Shown here in pieces: positions 45,727 through 55,234 of a stretch of 64,000 nt of DNA (position 1 is its first letter; every line of letters starts with the position of its first letter). Where the stretch lies: assembly GCF_963667985.1 (NCBI RefSeq), contig NZ_OY764081.1, forward strand, positions 1,054,001-1,118,000, in the 5' to 3' direction. The translations under genes and the position numbers were made by a program. Under the pieces are notes generated by a model. It saw nothing but the letters and a program-made list of their open reading frames with translations. It was not told the DNA's origin and made no database searches. Source of the DNA: an uncultured Methanocorpusculum sp. (GTDB lineage Archaea > Halobacteriota > Methanomicrobia > Methanomicrobiales > Methanocorpusculaceae).

Positions 45727-46257
45727 ATGTACGAGATTCGTATTCACTCACGCGGCGGTCAGGGCGGAGTAACTGCGGCCAGAATGATGGCCACCGCCGC
45801 CGTGAAAGACGGAAAATTCGCGACGGCATGTCCGTTCTACGGTGCCGAACGCCGCGGTGCTCCGATCGTTTCATTCGTCAGAATCGACGATGCGCCGGTG
45901 AGAATTTACTCCCAGATCAACAAACCCGATATGATCGTGATTCTCGACCCGACCGTGATGGACACGGTCAATGTCTTGGACGGCCTGAAAGAAGGAGGTT
46001 CGATCTTCATCAACACGCACGACGATGTTGACTTCCCGGCAAGCTTCAAGGTCTACAAGGCTGATCTTACCGGGATCGCACTCCGTGAAAACCTCGTGGT
46101 CGCCGGAAGTCCGATCGTGAACACGCCGGTTATCGGAGCTCTCGCAAAACTCGGCCTCTTCAGCCGGGAGTCGGGAGTGAAGGCGATCACCGAGACGTTT
46201 GCCGATCCAAGAAACACTGCGGCTGCAAAAGCGGCTTTTGAGGAGGTCATCGTATGA
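45727..46257 (+). CDS. porC: Pyruvate:ferredoxin oxidoreductase gamma subunit
   Basis: The 176-residue gamma subunit has the family N-terminus RIHSRGGQGGVTAARMMATA and the segment FYGAERRGAPIVSFVRIDD near residue 35. It directly follows porA and overlaps porD by 4 bases (ATGA). The domain is the CoA-binding part of the complex. Confidence 0.95.
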   Translation: MYEIRIHSRGGQGGVTAARMMATAAVKDGKFATACPFYGAERRGAPIVSFVRIDDAPVRIYSQINKPDMIVILDPTVMDTVNVLDGLKEGGSIFINTHDDVDFPASFKVYKADLTGIALRENLVVAGSPIVNTPVIGALAKLGLFSRESGVKAITETFADPRNTAAAKAAFEEVIV

Positions 46258-46508
46258 GCAGAATGCCGAAAATGACGATCAGCGTCCCCCATGAAGGGGG
46301 AGCCGGTCTTACCGGTACGTGGAGAACGTTCCGTCCGATCGTTGACCGGGAAACCTGCAACCACTGCGGGATCTGTGCAATGTTCTGCCCGGATGCGGTC
46401 ATCGATCCGGACACGCTCGAGATCGATCTCGTTTACTGCAAAGGCTGCGGTATTTGTTCCAACGAATGCCCGAAAAAGTGTATAAAAATGGTCAGAGAAG
46501 AACACTGA
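46254..46508 (+). CDS. porD: Pyruvate:ferredoxin oxidoreductase delta (ferredoxin) subunit
   Basis: The 84-residue protein carries two [4Fe-4S] motifs, CNHCGICAMFCPD near residue 36 and CKGCGICSNECPKKC near residue 62, and passes electrons between the TPP site and ferredoxin. It ends the por operon. A pyrimidine-rich tract with TTTTTT at 46510-46532 follows and may be the terminator. Confidence 0.95.
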   Translation: MSRMPKMTISVPHEGGAGLTGTWRTFRPIVDRETCNHCGICAMFCPDAVIDPDTLEIDLVYCKGCGICSNECPKKCIKMVREEH

Positions 46509-46530
46509 TCTTCTCTTCTTCTCTTCTTTT

Positions 46531-47259
46531 TTAATCCTCGAACAGAGCATCGAGCATATGTTTCGGATTTTCCAGAAAGCGTTTGGTGATCCGGTATGAT
46601 TCGGTCTTGTCGTATGTTGTTTTTTGGATAGCATCCGGCGTCACCTCGAAAATATCAGCACCCGGATAGGTTATCAGAATCGGCGAGTGGGTCGCGATCA
46701 AAAACTGGGAATGCTCCTCTTCAACCAGCCGCTTGATTTCAAGCATAAGCGTCATCTGCCGCATGGGAGAAAGGGCCGATTCCGGTTCATCGAGGATATA
46801 GAGACCGTTCCCTCGAAACCGGTTCTGCACTAATGCCAGCAGACTTTCTCCGTGAGACTGATCATGCAGGGATTTGCCCCCATATCCGTCGAGATTGAGA
46901 TCAAGATCCGTCACCTTTGAAGCCACATTGTAAAAACTCTCGGCACGATAGAAAAATCCGTCCTTTTCACGACCTCGGCGCGATAATGTCAGGTAGGAAT
47001 GCAGATTTGACTCGGTCGATTTCGTGGCAAACGAAAAGTTTCGGGACCCGCCTTCTGCATTGAATCCTGCTGAAATGGCGATGGCCTCGAGCAGTGTTGA
47101 TTTGCCCGAACCGTTTTCTCCGACAAAAAACGTTACCGGAGACTCAAACGACAGCTCGCCCATCTGCTCAAGATTTCGCACGACCGGCAGATCGGCAAGA
47201 TACGAGGTGTCGTCAAAATGTTTCAACATGACCTTATGCAGATAAACGGTCCCGGACAT
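46531..47259 (-). CDS. AAA-family ATPase (ABC-type, putative)
   Basis: The protein of about 242 residues has Walker A in FVGENGSGKSTLLEAIA, an ABC-like signature region (HDQSHGESLLALVQ), Walker B in GLYILDEPESALSPMRQ and the switch His in QFLIATHSPIL. It resembles small stand-alone AAA ATPases whose role is not known. Upstream in-frame starts (to 47307) exist; the ATG at 47259 gives a typical N-terminus. It is convergent with porD. It looks intact and lies just before the decayed operon. Confidence 0.75.
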   Translation of the reverse strand: MSGTVYLHKVMLKHFDDTSYLADLPVVRNLEQMGELSFESPVTFFVGENGSGKSTLLEAIAISAGFNAEGGSRNFSFATKSTESNLHSYLTLSRRGREKDGFFYRAESFYNVASKVTDLDLNLDGYGGKSLHDQSHGESLLALVQNRFRGNGLYILDEPESALSPMRQMTLMLEIKRLVEEEHSQFLIATHSPILITYPGADIFEVTPDAIQKTTYDKTESYRITKRFLENPKHMLDALFED

Positions 47260-47325
47260 GGTAGTATTAATAGAATCGGCAGTACGAAATATCAATCTGC
47301 CCATCAAAACCGGGCTGAAAAATCA

Positions 47326-47958
47326 TCACAGGCGGATCACCCGGTCCGCCATGAACTCGACGACCGACGGATCGTGCGAGATAAATACGTAGGACATGCC
47401 GTTTTCCCTCTGGATATCTTTGAGCAGATGAAGGATCTGGGCCTGGACCGAGACATCGAGCGCCGAAGTCGGCTCGTCCAGAATCATCACCTTCGGGTGA
47501 ACGAGCATGCCCCGGACAATCGCGACCCGCTGAGCCTGCCCTCCGGAGATCTGGTCGGGATAGCGGGATAAGATCTCGGTCTGCAGACCGGCGTGCTTGA
47601 AATGCTCCGAGAGAAGATCGTGGCGCTGTGATTTTGGTACACCCTGCAGACTCAGCACGGCAGATAACGACTGAAAGATCGTTCGAACCGGGTTGAAGGA
47701 CCCCGCCGGATCCTGAAAGATCATCTGGATCGCAGGATTGGGACAGGTCAGTTCTTTTCCGGCATATTTCACGACACCGGTATTTGGGCGTTCGAGGCCT
47801 GCAAGGATCCGGGCGCAGGTACTTTTTCCGGACCCCGACAGGCCGGTAAGCCCGACGGTCTCCCCGGCAGCGATTTCCAGAGAGAAATCATTTAGTGCCG
47901 CAAACTTCCCGTATGATTTTGAAATATGCTCGGCTTCTAAAATCAGCATCGGCGGCAC
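47326..47958 (-). pseudogene. Oligopeptide/nickel-type ABC transporter ATP-binding protein, C-terminally short
   Basis: The 210-residue ABC ATPase has Walker A (GLTGLSGSGKSTCARILAG), signature ISGGQAQRVAIVRGMLVHP and Walker B (VMILDEPTSALD), so the catalytic core is kept. It stops at SVVEFMADRVIRL, where OppF/NikE proteins usually run on for about 30-60 residues, so it is probably 3' truncated. It overlaps the preceding ATPase gene by 16 bases. Function is doubtful because its partner subunits are broken. Confidence 0.55.
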
Positions 47959-48737
47959 TTCACTCCGTCAAGCAGATCGGGGATATCCGTTCTGCACTTT
48001 TCGTCAGCGAACGCACAACGCGGATGAAAGACGCAGCCATGCGGCAGATCACTGAGTGCAGGAGAGATTCCAGGGATCGGCACAAACCCGTTCTTTGGAA
48101 GACTGCCGAGAAGACCACGAGTATACGGATGCTTCGGCGATGATAAAACGGACGTGGTCTCCCCCTCTTCGACGATCATGCCGCAGTACATGACGGCAAT
48201 GCGGTTCGAAAGCCTGGAGGCCACATCCATATCATGCGTGATCAAAAGCAGACCGGTACTTTTTCCGGCAGTAACCGTGGAAAGCATCGCTTCAAGATCA
48301 GTGACATTTGCGGCGTCCAGACCGAGACTCTGCAGGACCCCCTTCGCCCGAAGCTCCGCATCCTTTTCCGAACAGAGTCCATACATCACCTGCGGTGAGA
48401 TCAGCTGTTTTCCAATCTTCATCACCGGATTGAGAGCTCTTTCCGGGCTCTGAAACACCATCCCTATTTCTTGACCCCGGATCTGATCCATCTCGTTTTC
48501 AGAAAGATGCAGAAGATCCTGCCCCTGATACGAGATGCGGCCAAGCACCTCGGTCCCGGACGGAAGCAGACGTAAGACCGCCTGGGCGACCACGGACTTC
48601 CCGCACCCGGATTCGCCGACGATCGCAATACACTCGCCGGGCGCAAGGGAGAGGGAGAGATTTCGAACTGCGGGAATTTTTCCATTCGGTCCCGGGAATG
48701 AGACGGAAAGGTCACTGATCTCGAGAATGTTTTTCAT
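47943..48737 (-). pseudogene. Oligopeptide/nickel-type ABC transporter ATP-binding protein with internal deletion
   Basis: The 264-residue frame has Walker A (GESGCGKSVVAQAVLRLLPS) and Q-loop (VFQSPERALNPVMK) but then jumps from LQSLGLDAANVTD to LEAMLSTVTAGKSTGLLLITHD. The LSGG signature and the Walker B DEP are missing, about 40-50 residues that every working OppD/NikD needs. An in-frame deletion explains it. The C-terminal Opp-type tail with a Cys motif (HPRCAFADEKCRTDIP) is kept. Usual family length is 310-330. Confidence 0.75.
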
Positions 48738-49543
48738 AACTGCATCACCTCGCGAACACCGCGTTCATGGATAAAGGCAAGACTCGTGATCGCCAGAACC
48801 CCGAGAATGATGCACAATGCCGGAGGAAGCCACCATTACCACATGCCGCGAAGGAACCCGCTGTAGGTAAAGGCGTCCGAGATCATGCCACCCCACGAAA
48901 CCGTCTTGGGATCGGAAAGCCCAAGAAACGCGAGAGATGCCTCAGAGATCATCGCCACCACCGTAACCAGAACGAACTTCGGCACGATCACCGGAAAAAC
49001 CACGGGTAAGATCTCTTTGAACATGATCCGGCAATCAGAAAATCCCAGGCAGCGGGCGGCGAGAATATACTCGGATGACCGTATCTGGATGACCTTCGAA
49101 CGCACGACCCGGGCAATAGATTCCCAGGACAAGAGACACAGAACAAAGATCAGAACCCACGGACTTGGGCCAAGATACGCGGCGAGAATGATCACCAGAG
49201 GGATCTTCGGGAGAATCAAAACGATATCCGTCGTTCCCAACAAAAACTCGTCCAAAGCTCCTCTTCTCCAGCCGGCAAGGAGACCGAACGCGGTCCCCAC
49301 AACCACGGCAAGAAGACCGGACGCGAATCCAATCGTCAGCGTCCATCTGGCTGCATAGATCAGCAGAGAAAATATGTCCTTCCCCATATTGTCGGTTCCA
49401 AGAAGATGTTCGGCACTCGGCGCCTGATAGGTCGCACTTCGATCGCTGATCGAGTACGGGGCAAACATCCCCGGAAAGATCGCAACGATCAAGAATATCA
49501 GGATCAAAAGACCCGGAAGAATATACCGCCGGTCGAACTTCAC
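48734..49543 (-). pseudogene. Oligopeptide/nickel-type ABC transporter permease (OppC/NikC-like) with in-frame TAA
   Basis: The frame from 49543 runs as a normal OppC (LLGTDNMGKDIFSLLIYAAR near residue 46, and the EAA-type SSEYILAARCLGFSDCRIMF) and stops at a TAA at 48836-48838 after SGFLRGMW. The same frame continues WWLPPALCIILGVLAITSLA and ends 33 codons later at 48734, the normal C-terminus of the family. A single nonsense change has removed the last membrane helix. It overlaps the preceding permease by 4 bases and the next ATPase by 4. Confidence 0.8.
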
Positions 49544-50496
49544 TGATCATCACCCCGTTTCACCCTCGGATCGATGATTCCGTAGAGAATATCGGTGATC
49601 AGATTCGCACAGATTGCCATGATGGCAATCACCAGAAACAGTCCGGAAAGCACTGGATAATCCAGATTCAGAACCGCCGTGTACATGACTCTTCCAAGAC
49701 CGTTGAGGGAGAAGATGATCTCGATAAATAGTGCGCCCGATAAGATGAATCCAAAGTCGATCGCAAAATGCGTAAGGATCGGCAGGATCGCGTTCTTCAT
49801 CACATGACCGTAGATGATCTTTCTTCGGGGAACGCCGAGACTTTTTGCGAACAGCGGATACAACTGGTTCTTTTCCGTCAGAACCGAACCCCGCATGATG
49901 ATCATGTTTCTCGCAAACACGAACAATGTGAGAGTCAAAACGGGAAGCGCCATATGATAACACACGCTGAAAAGATCCGGGGTCTCGTAGAATCCTTTGT
50001 ACGGGAACCAGCCGAGCTGGTACACAAACACCGAGAAGAAGATCAAACCAAGTAAATACGGCGGGATGCAGGACACGAAGACCCCAAATCCGGTCATGAC
50101 CTTCGCACGTTTTTTCTCGGTCATCCACCCGGCCCAGGTACCGGCAATGATCCCAAACGTATAGCCGATCAGCATGGAAACTCCCGTGAGAAGAAGTGTC
50201 CAGGGAAGGCGGTCCCAGATCAGATCGGCCACATTCTGATGCCTTGTATAGGAATATCCTAGATCCCCCGTGAAAAGATCCCCGATATAGATCTGAAACT
50301 GCTCGAAAAGCGGGCGGTCAAGTCCCAGTTTGACCGTGACCGAATCAAGGATCTCCTGGGTCAGATACACATCCTCTCCGACAAGGCACTGGACCGGGTC
50401 GCCGGGCATGCAGCGGGGAAGAAGAAACACGAGCAGAACGACTATCAGCAGGGATACGGCATAGCGGACGATTTTTCTGGCAAGGACCTTGTTCAT
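49540..50496 (-). CDS. Oligopeptide/nickel-type ABC transporter permease (OppB/NikB-like)
   Basis: The 318-residue permease has RKIVRYAVSLLIVVLLVFLL at the start, PFLNGL-type EAA region (AKSLGVPRRKIIYGHVMKNA) and about six membrane helices. It looks intact, the only membrane subunit of this operon that is. Substrate cannot be told between peptides and nickel. Without working partner subunits it is probably non-functional in transport. Confidence 0.85.
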   Translation of the reverse strand: MNKVLARKIVRYAVSLLIVVLLVFLLPRCMPGDPVQCLVGEDVYLTQEILDSVTVKLGLDRPLFEQFQIYIGDLFTGDLGYSYTRHQNVADLIWDRLPWTLLLTGVSMLIGYTFGIIAGTWAGWMTEKKRAKVMTGFGVFVSCIPPYLLGLIFFSVFVYQLGWFPYKGFYETPDLFSVCYHMALPVLTLTLFVFARNMIIMRGSVLTEKNQLYPLFAKSLGVPRRKIIYGHVMKNAILPILTHFAIDFGFILSGALFIEIIFSLNGLGRVMYTAVLNLDYPVLSGLFLVIAIMAICANLITDILYGIIDPRVKRGDDQ

Positions 50497-50547
50497 ACGT
50501 TTTTCGAAGTATGTATACTATTTGTCACAACAGTAAAAAAAGGGAGA

Positions 50548-52137
50548 TTAATTGGTCGGATGAATCGAGAGGAGATTGATCTCGTTCAGGATTCCCGTTG
50601 CCTTGGAGATGTACCAGCAGTCGATCTCCGTGTTGATCGGGGTCACATCCGTACACCAGTAGAGAGCGATACCTGGCATGTTGTCCGCATAATAGTCCTG
50701 AAGAGTGGAGATCAGGGATTTGAGTTCGTCTCCGTCCGGCGTCGTGGCGATTTTCGCACAGAGTTCAAGGAATATCGGGTCGTCCACGTTCTGGAGTTTG
50801 CCTGCGCCTACGGTGTTCGAGGCGAAGTATCCGGTCGCCCAGCCTGAATCCATCATCATGCCTTTGGCGGTGATCCCGTTGTAGGCGATGTCGTATGCAT
50901 GGGCATCCTTTAATTCGATCCAGGCGTTCAGATCGGAGGTGAATTTATACTCAACACTGAGTCCTGCCTTTTCGAGGTACTCTTTGATGAGTTCTCCCGC
51001 GACTTTGTCACGGGTCAGGAGAGTAACGGTGAGTGCATTGCCGTTTGTGTCCTCGCGGATCCCATCCCCGTTTACATCTTTGTAGCCTGCCGCATCGAGC
51101 ATCAATTTAGCGGTTGCGAGATTTTAGATGTTGGCCGCGGTATTCTTATAATACGGAACACCGTTTGGAATGAAGCCGGAGTTTGCCGAGAGAGCATATC
51201 CCGAAGCACCGATCTCGACGAGTTCATCGTAATTCAGCGCATAGGCGATCGCTTTGCGGAATGCAAGATCGCTTCCCACATCGGAAGAGATCGTGTTGAA
51301 TCCAACATAGGTCATCTTTAAGGACGGAGTCTCAACCGTGGTGAATTTATCCGAGGCGTCCAGAAGGGCAACGGATGATGCGGGGAACGAGGCGCCGTAC
51401 TTCCAGTAGGTGTCGCATTCATTCCCAAGCATCGCAAGAATCGCGGCATCTTCGGTCGCGAACCAGTGAAGTTCGACGGTTCCGTAGTACGGAGCATCTC
51501 CTTTCCACTCAGGGTTCACTGCAAGGACAAGGGTCGCCGAGTTGATATCGACCGACTTTACGTAGTAGGCAGCCGAGCCGACGTAGGGTCCTGTATTGAC
51601 GTACTCTTCGGGGTTATCGATAGATTCCCAGATGTGCTTTGGAACAATGTTGATCGCAACAAGATCGCCACACAGACGGTACACCGGATCGGCAAGACTG
51701 ATGGTAACATCATTCCCGCTGGTCGTGATGGTGGCATTCTTTATCCATGACGGGGTTACGGCGATCTTTTCAGATGCATATTCAAGAGAAAATTTGACAT
51801 CCTCTGGGGTAAGCGTTGTTCCGTCGCTCCACTGATAATTTGGATCCAGTGTAAAGGTCCAGGTTTTTCCATCAGAAGAAACGGTCCATGACTTGGCAAC
51901 TGCCCCGACATAATCGCCGTTTTCATCGACCTGAATCAGGGGCGGCGTGGCGACACGCGTCATCTGGGCAAAGTTGTAGTTCCCGAAGTACGAGGCTTCG
52001 GTGATTTCGTTGGGCGTAGCGATCTTCAGCACTGCATCCTGATTGGTCTCTGAAGATGCGATGCACCCGCTGCAGAAAACAATAAGAAGCATGAGGAGAA
52101 GAACTCCTGCAGCTGCAAAGTACTTTTTCGTATGCAT
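50548..52137 (-). pseudogene. Extracellular solute-binding lipoprotein (OppA/NikA type) with in-frame TAA
   Basis: The start at 52137 gives a lipoprotein signal with lipobox cysteine (LLMLLIVFCSGCIASS). The frame reads as a normal family 5 binding protein (TWTFTLDPNYQWSDGTTLTP) to a TAA at 51124-51126 after YYKNTAANI, and continues in the same frame NLATAKLMLDAAGYKDVNGD to 50548. The rejoined protein is about 529 residues, normal for the family. One codon change (for example from a Glu, Gln or Lys codon) explains it. It is the first gene of the decayed operon. Confidence 0.8.
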
Positions 52138-52289
52138 AGTAACTACTCTTTTCTTGGTATTGATTCTATTAATATGTTGCATATCCTATTTTACGCGATC
52201 TAAATATTAATGTTAAAAAAAATCGTATCACTCGAAACGTAAGGAAAACCCTATCTGTTTTCACTTCCCAGATTATCAATCGGGAAAAT

Positions 52290-53115
52290 ATGTACGACGC
52301 AGATAGTGAATGGCGGGAAATCACCAGAAAACAACAAAAAGTATCGAGCTATAAATCAAGCGCAGAATTCTTTTCGATCCAGCTTTTCGTGGATAAAATG
52401 ATGCAGAACCTCAAAAGCGGCGGGATGGGGGCGGGTAACCGATCAGCTCGCAGCAATGAATATTCCTGCCGGATCAACCGTACTGGATATCGGCGCGGGA
52501 CCCGGAACGCTTGCCGTCCCTCAGGCCGGATCGGGATGTCAGGTAACGGTGGTCGAACCGTCAAAACCCATGATTGCTGCTTTGGACCAGTACCGCCGGT
52601 TTCGAAACGTCGAAGCCGAGATTGGTGTTGTCCCGGCGGCCTGGGAAGATGTAGACTCAGGAACACTCGGCAGATACGATTACGTGATCTCCTCGTTCGC
52701 GCTGAGCGTGCCGGATCTGAAAGAAGCTCTTGGAAAGATGCATCAGGCGGCAGCAAAAGAGGTCCATATCTTCTGGTTCATGAACGATGCCGTCTGGGAT
52801 GTGACCTACAGCAAACTTTGGGAAAGCCTGCACGGAGAAAAATACTGGCCAAAACCGAAGGCTGATGTGGTCTGGAACTGTCTGTATCAGATGGGAATCT
52901 ATGCAGACATCACGGTCTATCCTATGAGGGATAATCGGGGATATCCTGATCTGAAATCAGCAGTCGAGGATTATTCTGACCGTATGGATGCCCATGACGA
53001 GCGGCAAAAGACAATTATTGAAGATTATCTGCAAAACGTACTCGTGAAAAGGGAGGATGGGAATCTTGGATTCCCGGAAGAAGGGCTGTATGCACATATA
53101 TCATGGAGGGTCTGA
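52290..53115 (+). pseudogene. SAM-dependent methyltransferase, frameshifted near the N-terminus
   Basis: The first frame (from 52290) starts like the family, MYDADSEWREITRKQQKVSS, up to about residue 45; the second (from 52456) starts in VLDIGAGPGTLAVP, the SAM-binding motif, and runs to 53115. In the second frame the bases just before 52456 read R-V-T-D-Q-L-A-A-MNIPAG, the expected join, so a base is missing in the G-rich stretch around 52424-52437. The target of methylation is unknown. It is convergent with the polyferredoxin remnant and overlaps its 3' end. Confidence 0.7.
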
Positions 53116-53854
53116 AGGCCCTTTCTATTTTCACTCTTCGTCCAAAACCGCATCTTCGGATTGCTTTCACTTTCAGACATTCTTGGGGTGCAGAGTTTTT
53201 CTGCGATCGTTTTGAACATGTCCGTCTCCACACCCTTTACGTTGATGCCTTTTCTATGGATGGTGAGAGCCTGTTCACCGGGACATGCATACACGCAGGC
53301 ACCGCAGAGAATACAGAGATCCTGATTTACGGCAACATGGAGCGTTTTGGAACTCTTGCCCTTCCCTTTTTTCTTTCCCTTCTCCGTTTTGGGTGCGGGA
53401 ACAAAGAATGCACGGCACGGACATACGTCCACACAGACAGTGCATCCTTCCTGACACTTTCCCATCTCCACGGTTATCTCGCCTTCGAAGAACTTCGTAA
53501 CGACAACACATCGGACGGACAGATCTCATCACACCACCGGCATGCCACGCAGTTATCTTTGTTGATCGCGACTTTTCCCGGAAGGACCGGAGCTTTGGTC
53601 AGTTTACGGGTGACTTCAAGGATCGCCTTTTCCGGACAGGCGGCAACGCAAACACCGCAGGCGTCACAAAGCGATTTTTCCCACTTGATCTCTCCCGACT
53701 GACTATCACATTTGATTCCGCTTTTTTCTGCAGGACAGCCCGCCGGACCAAACAACATCTTCTCAGCATCGAACACGCGGTGTTTGATCGTAAGGGCCGG
53801 GCAAAGTGAAGCACAGACGCCGCAGACCGTACACTTATGCAGGCAGATGACCAT
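53025..53854 (-). pseudogene. Polyferredoxin remnant (FwdF/MvhB-like), frameshifted
   Basis: Two frames carry a row of [4Fe-4S] motifs: 53474-53854 with CTVCGVCASLCP, CDACGVCVAACP and CVACRWCDEICP, and 53025-53471 with CQEGCTVCVDVCPC and CILCGACVYACP. At 53478-53488 a missing base breaks the reading; the downstream frame reads FFEGEITVEMGKCQEGC without a stop, the expected join. The C-terminus after EKLCTPR does not look like the family and overlaps the methyltransferase gene. No start codon with a ribosome binding site is found, so the 5' end is lost; the same frame is open back to the fdhB stop. Confidence 0.75.
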
Positions 53855-53992
53855 CGTGATATTCGCTGTCAGAGCGGACTGACGTTTTGCCCCGGCCGGA
53901 TCCTGACCCTCAAAGACCGGGACATTGCGAACGATCGCATTCCCTCCAGAATCTCTGTAGGTTTTAATCCAAATTATAGGAAGACCGGAAGT

Positions 53993-55234
53993 TTACTCTT
54001 TGAACACGTTCTCAAAGATCATATCCGAACCGGTTGCATGCAGACGGGCACGCTCATCAGCTTCTTCGGCGAAGGCAAGGACCGGAAGCTCCATGTCAAC
54101 ACCCGGCTTGTGACCGAACATTTTCTCAAGTTCGACCTGCTGGGCGTGCATGAAGAGCGAGTTCGGAATGTTCATCGGGCAGACATCGGTACACTGACCA
54201 CAGTTCACACAGGAATCTGCGATATGGGCGAATCTGATCAGCTGGAACATGAAGTCCGGCGGAAGTCTTCCCGGCGGAACCAGATAGGGCTTTTTCGTTG
54301 AACACTCAACACAGTAACAAATCGGGCAGCTTTCAATACAGCCGTAACATTTGATGCAGCGGCTGGTTTCGGCCATGATATAGGTAAGGCGGCCGCCGGT
54401 ACCTTCACCGATCGCGGCAAACTGCTTTTCCTGATTCTTCTTGCCCATCTTGATCATGACGTTCTCGATCTTGCCGCGGATCTCGAGACCTTTTGCCTCG
54501 GGTGCGCAGGTCTGAAGAACGCCAGCCTTGACGGCACCGTCGAAGACCATGGCGCCTTTATCGGAGCAGATCTCAACGAAGGTTGCTTTGCCGGCTTTGT
54601 CGCCGATAACTCCCCAGTTACCGCATACGACATCACACTGACGGGGGATCTTGGTTTCGCAGCGCTGACAGTTTGTTCTGCGGCCGAGACCTTCTTCTTC
54701 GAGTTCATCGATCGAGATGCCCTTGTGCTGACCGTCTTTGGTCATGACAATGAACTGTCCCTTGTCGATCTCCTCTTTCACTACATCATTCGGGTTGATG
54801 CCGTACTTCGATGCAATCATGTCGCGGGCAACAATTGGGGAGACGGACCCACCGCAGTTCAGACCGATCATGACGATGTTGTCGAGATTGATCTGGTTAC
54901 GCTTTGCCAGTTCATACATTGCCTTCGCATCGCAGCCTTTGCAGGTTACGGCGAGTTTCATGTCTTTTGCACCGTTCAGGTACTTCTTGATGAGCTTTGG
55001 CAGGAGCAGGGTTCCGCAGTGAAGGGAACCGGCAGTCTTGGCAAGATCGGCAGAATCGGTAATGACGATCGGTTCTGCATCGAAAACGTCGAGACCTTTC
55101 TGGACGGTTAAGACACCGTCAACGATCTTGCTGTCAAGCAGATATTTGAGAATGGATGTTACGGCGCCACCGCATTCTCCCTTAATGTCGGGGACTGCGG
55201 TCCATGCGTAGAACATATCACCTTTGGCAGACAT
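53993..55234 (-). CDS. fdhB: Formate dehydrogenase beta subunit (F420-reducing)
   Basis: FdhB receives electrons from FdhA and reduces coenzyme F420. The 413-residue protein has the FrhB/FdhB-type N-terminal domain (AWTAVPDIKGECGGAVTSIL), the F420/FAD-binding region (VTCKGCDAKAMYELAKRNQI) and two C-terminal [4Fe-4S] clusters (CIKCYGCIESCPICYC and CVNCGQCTDVCPMNIP). It follows fdhA with no gap. Confidence 0.94.
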   Translation of the reverse strand: MSAKGDMFYAWTAVPDIKGECGGAVTSILKYLLDSKIVDGVLTVQKGLDVFDAEPIVITDSADLAKTAGSLHCGTLLLPKLIKKYLNGAKDMKLAVTCKGCDAKAMYELAKRNQINLDNIVMIGLNCGGSVSPIVARDMIASKYGINPNDVVKEEIDKGQFIVMTKDGQHKGISIDELEEEGLGRRTNCQRCETKIPRQCDVVCGNWGVIGDKAGKATFVEICSDKGAMVFDGAVKAGVLQTCAPEAKGLEIRGKIENVMIKMGKKNQEKQFAAIGEGTGGRLTYIMAETSRCIKCYGCIESCPICYCVECSTKKPYLVPPGRLPPDFMFQLIRFAHIADSCVNCGQCTDVCPMNIPNSLFMHAQQVELEKMFGHKPGVDMELPVLAFAEEADERARLHATGSDMIFENVFKE

